Assembly: GCA_022846095.1 (NCBI GenBank) | Contig: AP025583.1 | Location: 558,001 to 622,000 of the forward strand | Direction: 5' to 3' | DNA: 64,000 nt | DNA from: Oscillospiraceae bacterium | Lineage (GTDB): Bacteria; Bacillota; Clostridia; Oscillospirales; Oscillospiraceae | Shown here: one piece after another, positions 43,192 through 50,122 of the stretch | Position numbering within the stretch: the first letter of the stretch is position 1 | Layout of the letters: each line of letters opens with the position of its first letter | Position numbers and translations under genes: made by a program | Notes under the pieces: generated by a model | The model's input: the letters and a program-made list of their open reading frames with translations, nothing else | What the model was told of the DNA's origin: nothing | Databases searched by the model: none

Positions 43192-44484
43192 ATGGAACAG
43201 ACCAACGCCCGTACCTACCGCCGGGAGCTGCACCGCTACCCGGAGAACGGCTGGACCGAGCTGCGCACCAGCGCCCGCATCGCGCAGCTGCTGGCCGGCA
43301 TGGGCTACAGGGACATCAAAATGGGCCTGGAGGTGGTGGAGCCCTCCGTCATCTGCGAGCCGGTGCGCCTGACCCAGGCGGACCGGGAGCGGGAGATGGC
43401 GCGGGCGGTTGAGCAGGGGGCGGACCCCGAATTGGTGGCCAGGGCGGCGGGCTGGCCCGGCGTCATCGCCGAGCTGGACACCGGGAGGCCCGGCCCGGTC
43501 ACCGCCTTCCGCTTCGACATCGACTGCCTGCCCTACACCGAGCCCGCCCAGGCGGGCCGCCCCGCCTTCGACCAGGGGTACATCTCCTGCCGCGAGGGCT
43601 GCGTCCACGCCTGCGGGCACGACGGGCACACCGCCATCGGCCTGGCCCTGGCCGAGGCCATGCTCCCCCTGCGGGACGGCCTCAAGGGGAAAATCCGCTT
43701 CATCTTCCAGCCCGCCGAGGAGACCTGGTCGGGGGCCGCGTCGGTGGTGGCCAGGGGCTGGCTGGACGACGTGGACTACTTCGCCGCCCCCCACATGGCC
43801 CTGGACATCCCCTCCGGCGGCACCCTGCCCTCCCACACCATCGCCTGCGGCTGCAAGGACTTTCTCAGCGACTGCCAGCTGGACGTGACCTTTACGGGCA
43901 AGGCCGCCCACCCCGGCGGCGCGGCCCACGAGGGCAAAAACGCCCTGCTGGCGGCCTGCACCGCCGCGCTGAACATCCACGCCATCGCCCCCCACGGGGA
44001 GGGCAACCTGCGCGTCAACGTGGGGGAGCTCCACGCCGGGGTGTGCCCCAACACCATCGCACCCAACGCCGAGCTCAAGCTGGAGTACCGCGGGGACCGC
44101 AACGACGTGGCGGCCTACGGTCGCCGCCGCATCGACGCCATCCTCAAGGGGGCGGCCGAGATGTACGAGGCCGAGTACAGCGTGGTGGACTACGGCGAGG
44201 TGCCCATGGCCAGGAGCGACGACAAAATGATGGAGATCGTCCGGCGGGCGGCCGAGACCGTGCCCTGGTTCGAGACGGTCTACTTCGAGGGCAGCGTGGG
44301 CGGCACCGACGACGCCGCGGCCATGATCCAGCGGGTGCAGGCCCACGGCGGCGTGGGGACCTACCTGGGCATCGGCACCGACATTCCCGCCCCCCTCCAC
44401 GACCCCGGGTTCGACCTGGACGAGGACGCGCTGGACGCGGCGGTGGCCATGTTCAAGGCCATGCTGCTGGAGATCCACGGGTAA
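43192..44484 (+). CDS. M20 family amidohydrolase, AbgA/aminobenzoyl-glutamate hydrolase-like
   Basis: A 430-residue metallo-aminoacylase. Metal ligands lie in HACGHDGHTA and in QPAEETWSG; the substrate region FTGKAAHPGGAAHEGKNALLAACTAAL is typical. The insert between residues 50 and 90 and the block RFDIDCLPYTEP fit the AbgA type more than the peptidase V type. It would hydrolyse N-acyl or p-aminobenzoyl-type amides taken up by the adjacent YfcC carrier. ATG at 43192 follows AAGGAGG. Confidence 0.9.
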   Translation: MEQTNARTYRRELHRYPENGWTELRTSARIAQLLAGMGYRDIKMGLEVVEPSVICEPVRLTQADREREMARAVEQGADPELVARAAGWPGVIAELDTGRPGPVTAFRFDIDCLPYTEPAQAGRPAFDQGYISCREGCVHACGHDGHTAIGLALAEAMLPLRDGLKGKIRFIFQPAEETWSGAASVVARGWLDDVDYFAAPHMALDIPSGGTLPSHTIACGCKDFLSDCQLDVTFTGKAAHPGGAAHEGKNALLAACTAALNIHAIAPHGEGNLRVNVGELHAGVCPNTIAPNAELKLEYRGDRNDVAAYGRRRIDAILKGAAEMYEAEYSVVDYGEVPMARSDDKMMEIVRRAAETVPWFETVYFEGSVGGTDDAAAMIQRVQAHGGVGTYLGIGTDIPAPLHDPGFDLDEDALDAAVAMFKAMLLEIHG

Positions 44485-44497
44485 GCTGAAAATAAGA

Positions 44498-44524
44498 AGC
44501 CGCCGGTCATCCGACCGGCGGCTT
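44498..44524 (+). terminator. Hairpin after the amidohydrolase, identical to 45399-45425
   Basis: A 12-bp palindromic stem with loop ATCC begins 13 bases after the stop codon. The 27-base sequence recurs exactly at 45399-45425. Confidence 0.85.
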
Positions 44525-44580
44525 CAGCGTATAAACGAAATTTTTCACGCAAGATGTAATCCTCGTTGCTGCAACTTAGG

Positions 44581-45060
44581 CGGATAAGGAGAACGATGGG
44601 GGACGGGCGATTCGTGAATCGTCCCTACAGGCCTGGAGCAGCGGGCCGATGATGGCATCGGCCCCTACGAGTGCCAAGCGCTGTACGGGGCATGGCAGTA
44701 CGTGCGGCTTTTCAGGCACTCCTTAAATAGCAACTACTATCAAGTCCGGGCGGGTCATGTGCCGCAGGGTCCAGGTGTCCGGGGGATACCTGGATGATTT
44801 CGGGCGAAGCCACCTTAAACCAGGCAGCCCTATTTACAAAGGGCACAGGCCGAACCGAGCCCTGAGCGCTTACAGGTTTTGCAGGTTACCTGAACCGCAC
44901 CGCCGCGGGGCCCCTGGGTCCAGGGCCGAAGCCCTGGTTGGTTCTTCCCGGGGTTCTTTGCAACCAAAGAACCCCGCCGCCGGAGGCCGGGCCTCCAAAA
45001 AGAAAACGGATTGCCGCGTCAGCCCTGCGGGGCTTCCTTGCAATGACAGGGTGCGCCTTA
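44581..45060. repeat. Mosaic intergenic repeat, copy B (longer)
   Basis: The second copy of the element at 13272-13655, in the same orientation. It carries an extra block from about 44770 to 44850 and another from about 44997 to 45040 absent from copy A, while the flanking blocks are nearly identical. The stretch 44485-45407 contains no gene I can support. Confidence 0.88.
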
Positions 45061-45128
45061 TCCCTCTAAGTAGCAGCAGCGATGATTGCATCCTACGCAC
45101 AAACTCTGCTTATTTGGCTTTTTCTACA

Positions 45129-45166
45129 GGCTAAGGGCGCTGTCCGTTTGGACAGCGCCCTTAGCC
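45129..45166. repeat. Perfect 17-bp inverted repeat
   Basis: Arms 45129-45145 and 45150-45166 are perfectly complementary with loop GTTT. It is a very strong hairpin far from any gene end, within the repeat-rich tract. Confidence 0.85.
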
Positions 45167-45178
45167 TTTGCATTATAT

Positions 45179-45300
45179 GCGGATAAGGCGCCCGATGTTG
45201 GACGGGCTTGGAGCAGCGGGCCGATGTGGGCATCGGACGGGAATGAGACGGATTGCCGCGCTCCTGCGGCCCTCGCAATGACGTAGGGCGGGGGCTTGCC
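45179..45300. repeat. Partial copy C of the mosaic repeat
   Basis: GCGGATAAGG, GATGTTGGACGGGC, GGAGCAGCGGGCCGATG with GGGCATCGG, and CGGATTGCCGCG blocks of copies A and B recur here in shortened form. Confidence 0.75.
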
Positions 45301-45398
45301 CCCGCCGCCCCTTATCCGCCTTGGCCGCATCTCTTGTGCAAGCGTCCTTTTCCGGGTTTGCACCCAAAATCCCGATGGTATGGTTTTTCGACAGGCTG

Positions 45399-45425
45399 AG
45401 CCGCCGGTCATCCGACCGGCGGCTT
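45399..45425 (-). terminator. Hairpin overlapping the end of the TetR gene
   Basis: Exactly the same 27 bases as 44498-44524. It overlaps the last codons and stop of the TetR gene (ends 45408). Confidence 0.8.
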
Positions 45426-46022
45426 TTCTATGCTCTCCCGCTGGAGAATTTGGGCGAAGAAGTCATAGTCCTGCTCCAGCTTGGGCAATAATGGATAGGA
45501 GCCCTGGTGGAGCAGCCAGTCGATGACCACGCCCCGGAAGTGGCGGAAGAGGAAATCGGCCACCCACTCGGGGGAGAGCCCCGCCAGCAGTCCCTGGTCC
45601 GCCGCGTCCCGCAAGCAGCCCAGCATGGCCCGGTGGGTGAAGCGGGTGGGGTCCATGGAGGCGAAGCTGGGATTGGTGATGCGGTGATCGTAGTACCGGG
45701 CCACCAACTCGCACCCCTCGTCCTCGATAAAGCGGGCGTAGGTGGACAGCAGCAGCCACAGCCGCTCCACCGGCGGCTCGCCCTCGTGCCCCGCCATGGA
45801 GCGCTCCATGTGGGCGTCCAGGGGGGCGAAGCCCCGCACCAGCAGCTCCTCCTTGGAGTTGAAGTGGTGGTAAAAGGCGCCGGTGGTGATCCCCGCCGCG
45901 CGGCAGATGTCCCGGATGGTGACCCTGTCGAAGCTCTGCCGCCGGGAGAGGTCCGCCGCGGCCTGCAGGATGGCCTGCTCGGTCTGCCGCGCCTGCTCCT
46001 TGCGGCGCTGGTTGTAATCCAC
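45408..46022 (-). CDS. TetR/AcrR family regulator
   Basis: A 204-residue repressor. The helix-turn-helix is FDRVTIRDICRAAGITTGAFYHHFNSKEELL (residues about 31-61). It is divergent from the DegV gene, with a perfect 10-1-10 palindromic operator between them. The start is GTG at 46022 after GGAGAG. The last codons lie within a hairpin that is repeated 900 bases away, so the C-terminus (EKPPVG) may have been altered by a repeat insertion. The ligand is not known; a fatty acid is plausible because DegV proteins bind fatty acids. Confidence 0.9.
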   Translation of the reverse strand: MDYNQRRKEQARQTEQAILQAAADLSRRQSFDRVTIRDICRAAGITTGAFYHHFNSKEELLVRGFAPLDAHMERSMAGHEGEPPVERLWLLLSTYARFIEDEGCELVARYYDHRITNPSFASMDPTRFTHRAMLGCLRDAADQGLLAGLSPEWVADFLFRHFRGVVIDWLLHQGSYPLLPKLEQDYDFFAQILQRESIEKPPVG

Positions 46023-46034
46023 GGCGATCTCTCC

Positions 46035-46122
46035 TTGACAGGCGGGGTCCGCCTCGTTATAATATTCACATAACGCCGTTATGTGATAGTCGTATTCTAT
46101 ATGAACTGCCCAAAATTGTCAA
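46035..46122. promoter_or_regulatory. Divergent promoters and TetR operator
   Basis: Plus strand: TTGACA (46035-46040), 17 bases, TATAAT (46058-46063). Minus strand: TTGACA (46122-46117), 17 bases, TAGAAT (46099-46094). Between them a perfect palindrome with arms TCACATAACG and CGTTATGTGA around one base (46066-46086) covers the start site of the degV-like gene. The repressor can therefore block its own gene and the DegV gene together. Confidence 0.9.
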
Positions 46123-46143
46123 CCGACTTAGGAGCGTGAGTTC

Positions 46144-47007
46144 TTGAACCCCCAGAAAATCGCACTGCTGACCGACTCCTGCGCCGACCTGCCCGCCGAG
46201 CTGCGGGAGGGGAAGCCCATTTTCGTCGTCCCGCTGCGCATCCTCTGCGCGGACGGCGAATACGCCGACGGCGAGACCATCTTCGCTTCGGACATCTACC
46301 GCCGCCTGGAGGCGGGGGAGCTGCCCCGCACCTCGCTGCCCGAGTTCTTCGCCGTCAACGACGCCCTCAACCGCATCGCGGCGGAGGGCTATGAGAAGGT
46401 CGTCGCCATCCACCTGTCCTCCGGCCTGTCGGGCACCTATAACATGGTGCGGCTGCAGGGGGAGAGCCGGACGGATCTGGAGGTGGAGGTCTTCGACTCG
46501 GTGAGCGGCGCGCTGGGCATCGGCATCATGGTCCTCCAGGCGTGGGAGGATATACAGGCCGGCATGGGCTGGGAGGAGCTGATCCACAGCCGGGTTCCCG
46601 CCCTGATCCGGGGCACCTTCCCCTTCTTTTCGGTGGACACCCTGGAGTACCTGCAAAAGGGCGGGCGCATCGGCAAGGTGACCGCCCTGGCGGGGACCAT
46701 GCTCAACATCAAGCCGCTGATTACCTTCTCCCCGGAGGGGGAGCTGCAGAGCGTCGCCAAGGTGCGGGGCCGCAGGGCTGTGCAGGATAAGCTGATCGAG
46801 CTGGTGGGGAAGGCCCTGGGGGAGCACAAGCGATACAATCTGGCCGTGGCCAACGGCGGCGCGCCGGAGGAGATGGCCCGGCTGGAGGAGAAGCTGAAGG
46901 CCGCCTACCCCGCCTACGAGCACTTCTGGCACGGGGCGCTGGACGCCACCCTGAGCGTCTATATCGGCAGCGGCGTGCTGGGCGCGGGGGTCCAGGTACT
47001 GGATTAG
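46144..47007 (+). CDS. DegV family fatty-acid-binding protein (FakB-like)
   Basis: A 287-residue protein. KIALLTDSCADLPAEL, HLSSGLSGTYNMV and FPFFSVDTLEYLQKGGRIGK are DegV motifs that line the fatty-acid pocket and the head-group site. FakB proteins present exogenous fatty acids to the kinase FakA for phospholipid synthesis; no fakA is in the window. The start is TTG after GGAGCG. It is a single-gene unit under the divergent TetR regulator. Confidence 0.9.
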   Translation: MNPQKIALLTDSCADLPAELREGKPIFVVPLRILCADGEYADGETIFASDIYRRLEAGELPRTSLPEFFAVNDALNRIAAEGYEKVVAIHLSSGLSGTYNMVRLQGESRTDLEVEVFDSVSGALGIGIMVLQAWEDIQAGMGWEELIHSRVPALIRGTFPFFSVDTLEYLQKGGRIGKVTALAGTMLNIKPLITFSPEGELQSVAKVRGRRAVQDKLIELVGKALGEHKRYNLAVANGGAPEEMARLEEKLKAAYPAYEHFWHGALDATLSVYIGSGVLGAGVQVLD

Positions 47008-47016
47008 CGCAAACAG

Positions 47017-47050
47017 AACGCGGCGGAGCGAAACTCCGCCGCGTTTTTTA
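47017..47050 (+). terminator. Terminator after the degV-like gene
   Basis: A 12-bp stem (47017-47028 with 47034-47045) is followed by six T residues. It overlaps the end of the convergent flavoprotein gene. Confidence 0.92.
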
Positions 47051-47953
47051 CGCCTGGTGCAGATATTTGCCCGCCGCGTCGGCCGCCGCCGCGCCGTCGG
47101 CGGCGGCCGTGACCAGCTGGCGCAGGCGCTTGGAGCGGGTGTCCCCGGCCACAAAGATCCCGGGCACGTTGGTGGAGCAGTCCTCCCCGGCCTGCACGTA
47201 GCCGTCCTCGTCCAGGGCCAGGGGCGGGGAGAAGGGGAGGTTGTCCGGGGCCAGGCCCACCGCCGCGAACACGCCGGAGACGGGCAGGGTGCGTTCCCCC
47301 TTGGGCCCCGCCACCCGCAGGCCGGTGACCTTCACCGACCCCTCCACCGCCAGGACGCGGGTGTCCATGAGCAGGTGGATGTTCTTCACGTCGGCCACGC
47401 TGTCAATGAGCTGCCTGTCCCCCCGGAACTGCCCCCGGCGGCAGACCAGCCACACCGACGGGCACAGGGTGGCCAGGAAAAATGCGTCCTCCAGGGCGGT
47501 GTTGCCGCCCCCCACCACCGCCACGTCCCGGCCCTTGAAGAAGTTGCCGTCGCAGGTGGCGCAGTAGCTCACGCCCCGCCCCGCCAGATCGGCCTCGCCG
47601 GGCACGTCCAGCCTGCGGCGGCGCACCCCGTTGGCCAGGATGACCGCCCGGCCCTCGTACCGCTCCCCCGAGCTGGCGGCCACGGCCTTCACGGCCCCAA
47701 AATCCTCCAGGGAGGTGGCGGCCTCAAACTTGATCTCCGCCCCCAGCGCCGCCGACTGCTGGTAGAGGGAGGAGGAGAAGTCGGGACCCGTGATGCGCTG
47801 CGTGCCCGGCCAATTTTCGATCTCCGGCGTGGTGGCGGCCTGGCCGCCCAGCGCGCCGCCCTCCAGCAGCAGGGTGGAAAAGCCCGCCCGCTTGGTGTAG
47901 ATGGCGGCCGTCAGGCCCGCCGGGCCGCCGCCGATGATGATGATGTCGTACAT
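47048..47953 (-). CDS. Thioredoxin reductase-like flavoprotein (TrxB paralogue)
   Basis: A 301-residue two-domain reductase. FAD motif IIGGGPAGLTAAIYTKRAG, redox pair CATC in SYCATCDGNFF, NAD(P) motif VVGGGNTALEDA, and the final GIFVAGDTRSKRLRQLVTAAADGAAAA. It differs clearly from the Grd-linked TrxB at 5596-6531 and has no thioredoxin gene beside it, so its partner is open. ATG at 47953 follows AAAGGGACGG. Its first ~40 bases occur again at 48110-48152. Confidence 0.93.
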   Translation of the reverse strand: MYDIIIIGGGPAGLTAAIYTKRAGFSTLLLEGGALGGQAATTPEIENWPGTQRITGPDFSSSLYQQSAALGAEIKFEAATSLEDFGAVKAVAASSGERYEGRAVILANGVRRRRLDVPGEADLAGRGVSYCATCDGNFFKGRDVAVVGGGNTALEDAFFLATLCPSVWLVCRRGQFRGDRQLIDSVADVKNIHLLMDTRVLAVEGSVKVTGLRVAGPKGERTLPVSGVFAAVGLAPDNLPFSPPLALDEDGYVQAGEDCSTNVPGIFVAGDTRSKRLRQLVTAAADGAAAADAAGKYLHQA

Positions 47954-47954
47954 A
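47912..47954. repeat. 43-base direct repeat, downstream copy
   Basis: Identical to 48110-48152. It contains the first 14 codons of the flavoprotein gene. Confidence 0.9.
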
Positions 47955-48109
47955 GAGCACCGTCCCTTTCAAACGCCGGGCCGATTGGCCTGACGGCCAC
48001 GCGCGGCAGCGCGCGCGCCAAGCGGCGCGGAGCGTGGGCGGGATTCATTCCCGCCCCGCGATAAATCAAAATCAAAGGGGCCCCCGCGTAATGGAAATTG
48101 CGTGGGGAA

Positions 48110-48152
48110 CAGGCCCGCCGGGCCGCCGCCGATGATGATGATGTCGTACATA
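48110..48152 (-). pseudogene. 5' remnant of the TrxB-like gene
   Basis: An exact copy of the first 43 bases around the start of the gene at 47953. It would encode MYDIIIIGGGPAGL and then unrelated sequence. It follows a hairpin (48154-48196) without a clear ribosome-binding site. A duplication or insertion separated the old 5' end from the gene. Confidence 0.78.
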
Positions 48153-48153
48153 A

Positions 48154-48196
48154 AAACGCCCCCGTTCGGCCTTAGTATGCCGAAACGGGGGTGTTT
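48154..48196 (-). terminator. Hairpin downstream of the acyltransferase gene
   Basis: A long stem with one bulge (48154-48170 with 48179-48196) lies 133 bases after the gene ending at 48329, followed on the minus strand by TTTTT. Confidence 0.75.
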
Positions 48197-48242
48197 CATG
48201 TTGTGAAAGTTTTCCGGGCGTAAAAAACCCCGGCTGCGTTTG

Positions 48243-48310
48243 GGGGAGCGAGACGGCGGGCCGATGTGGGTGTCGGCCCCTGCGGCACGGAGGAAGGGGC
48301 GGATTGCCGC
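48243..48310. repeat. Partial copy D of the mosaic repeat
   Basis: CGGCGGGCCGATGTGGGTGT, CGGCCCCTGC and GGCGGATTGCCGC blocks match copies A to C. Confidence 0.65.
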
Positions 48311-48328
48311 TGGCGGGAGGCGGTACAA

Positions 48329-49018
48329 TCAGGAGATGTCCCCCGCGGCGCGGCCCATGTCGTTCATGCGCGCGCGCAGCAGGTCGGTCAGCTCGTCCCG
48401 CTCCCGGCGGAAGGGCGCGTTGCCGGTGAAGGCCAGCGGCCGGCCCACGTAGAGGGTTTTCCGCGCCGTACTGCGGTAGAGGGGGACAAAGCTCAGGTGG
48501 CGGCCGGTTTTTTTGAAATAGGGCTTCTCCAGGTGGAAAAAGCCGTTGTAGAGCTGCCCCAGGGCGGGGGAGTCGCTGTCGTAGGCCTGGTCGGGGCAGA
48601 TGAGCAGGCTCTCCCCGGCCAGCAGGGCGTCGGCGGAGGCGTCCATGGTGGCCAGGATCTCCCGCGCCCCCCGGTAGACGGGGATGGCCTGCAGGGAGCG
48701 CATGAGGGGCGGGATGACCAGGGACAGGGCCCTCGCGGCCAGCCAAGCGGCGGGCCGGGGCCAGCCGAAGCGCGCGGTGAAGGTGTAGCCGTAGTACTGC
48801 GCGAAGCAGTCCCGACGGGTGAGAAAGTAGTGCAGGGACCACATGTGCACCGGCGCGTCCAGCAGCGCCTCGGCGCACACCGGGCCTGCCAGGTTCTGGT
48901 GGTGGACGAGGTAGACCGCCGGGCCGTCCACCGGCGCGCCCTCCACGCGCCAGCCCCGGTTTTTCAGCAGGTAGAAGAAGCGCACGGTCTTGACGTAGGG
49001 GCCGAAGAGGGGGTTCAA
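48329..49018 (-). CDS. PlsC-like lysophospholipid acyltransferase, atypical
   Basis: A 229-residue protein of the 1-acyl-glycerol-3-phosphate acyltransferase type. GPAVYLVHHQNLAGPVCAEALL corresponds to block I, but the usual HX4D is altered, the Asp being absent. AIPVYRG is block III-like, and LLICPDQAYDSDS and VPLYR correspond to later blocks. The start is TTG at 49018, which overlaps the glycosyltransferase stop as TTGA, so translation is coupled. It may modify a glycolipid made by the adjacent enzyme. Activity is uncertain because of the missing Asp. Confidence 0.75.
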   Translation of the reverse strand: MNPLFGPYVKTVRFFYLLKNRGWRVEGAPVDGPAVYLVHHQNLAGPVCAEALLDAPVHMWSLHYFLTRRDCFAQYYGYTFTARFGWPRPAAWLAARALSLVIPPLMRSLQAIPVYRGAREILATMDASADALLAGESLLICPDQAYDSDSPALGQLYNGFFHLEKPYFKKTGRHLSFVPLYRSTARKTLYVGRPLAFTGNAPFRRERDELTDLLRARMNDMGRAAGDIS

Positions 49019-50091
49019 GAGGCCTCCCCCTTCCCGGCCCGGAAGACCCAGCGCAGCTGGATCTGGTAGCTGATGACGGCCAGGAAGATGTCCACCAGCA
49101 GCTTGGCGGCCAGATCGTCCAGCAGCACGAACTGGCTCAGCAGCCACGTGAGGAAGAAGGAGGACATGAGCTGGAAGAACCACAGCACGTAGTATTTGAG
49201 CATGGTGGGCAGGAGCTTCTTGTTCTGGACGTAGGGCAGGCGGCGGTTGCACAGGTAGTTGGCCACGGAGGACAGGATGCGGGCGGTGACGGTGGCCAGG
49301 AAGATGCGCTCGGCCAGGGGCACGGAGAGCAGCAGCAGCTTGACCATCACCGCGTACACCGCCACGTCGATGACCACGGAGAGGGCGGCGGCTCCGGCGT
49401 ACTGCACCACGCTGCGCCCCAGCAGGGCGAGTATGCGGAACAGGTCCGCGAAGGTGCGGAAGTGGCTTCCGCTGTTGTTGTTGAAGTAGATGGTCTGAAT
49501 GGGCACCTGGAGGAAGGGGACGCATTTCTGCCGGGCGGTGATGAGCATGTTCAGCTCGTACTCAAAGCGGTCCCCCCGCAGCCCGGCCAGCGCGGGCAGC
49601 AGGGAGTTGGGCAGGCCCCGCAGGCCGGTCTGGGTGTCGCCCAGCTTGATGCCGTACAGGGCGGACAGGGCCATGGAGGCCGCCTTGTTGCCCCTGCGGG
49701 AGCGGGCGGGGGTGTCCGGCCCGAAGTCCCGCACCCCCAGCACCAGGGCGTCGGGGTGCTCCTCCAGGGCCTGCCGCAGGCGCAGCACGTCGGGCACGGC
49801 GTGCTGCCCGTCGCAGTCCACGGTGATAATCCCGGCGCAGCCCTCCGGCGTGTGGGCCAGGTAGTGGGCGAAGGCGGTTTTGAGGGCGGCCCCCTTGCCG
49901 CGGTTTTCCGGGTGGTGCAGGACGGTACAGCCCGGCCTGCCCTCCAGGGCGGTGAAAATGGGCGCAAAGGCCCCGCCGCTGCCGTCGTCGATGATCAGCA
50001 CCGGCCCCAACGCTTGGGTTAAAAGGGCGTCCACATAGGGGACGAGCTCCTGACCCGGCTCATAGGCCGGAATGACGATTGTACAACTCAC
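49015..50091 (-). CDS. GT2 glycosyltransferase fused to GtrA-like membrane domain
   Basis: A 358-residue protein. CTIVIPAYEPG, LIIDDGSGG and VDCDGQHAVPDVLRL are GT2 (DPM1-like) motifs, residues about 1-225. Four helices follow (VQYAGAAALSVVIDVAVYAV onward), forming a GtrA-like domain used in lipid-linked sugar flipping. This fusion is common in Firmicutes and acts on undecaprenyl- or glycerolipid-linked sugars at the membrane. The start is GTG at 50091 after GGAGG. Confidence 0.9.
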   Translation of the reverse strand: MSCTIVIPAYEPGQELVPYVDALLTQALGPVLIIDDGSGGAFAPIFTALEGRPGCTVLHHPENRGKGAALKTAFAHYLAHTPEGCAGIITVDCDGQHAVPDVLRLRQALEEHPDALVLGVRDFGPDTPARSRRGNKAASMALSALYGIKLGDTQTGLRGLPNSLLPALAGLRGDRFEYELNMLITARQKCVPFLQVPIQTIYFNNNSGSHFRTFADLFRILALLGRSVVQYAGAAALSVVIDVAVYAVMVKLLLLSVPLAERIFLATVTARILSSVANYLCNRRLPYVQNKKLLPTMLKYYVLWFFQLMSSFFLTWLLSQFVLLDDLAAKLLVDIFLAVISYQIQLRWVFRAGKGEAS

Positions 50092-50122
50092 ACACGATCC
50101 TCCATGAACATGATGGGGGAGT

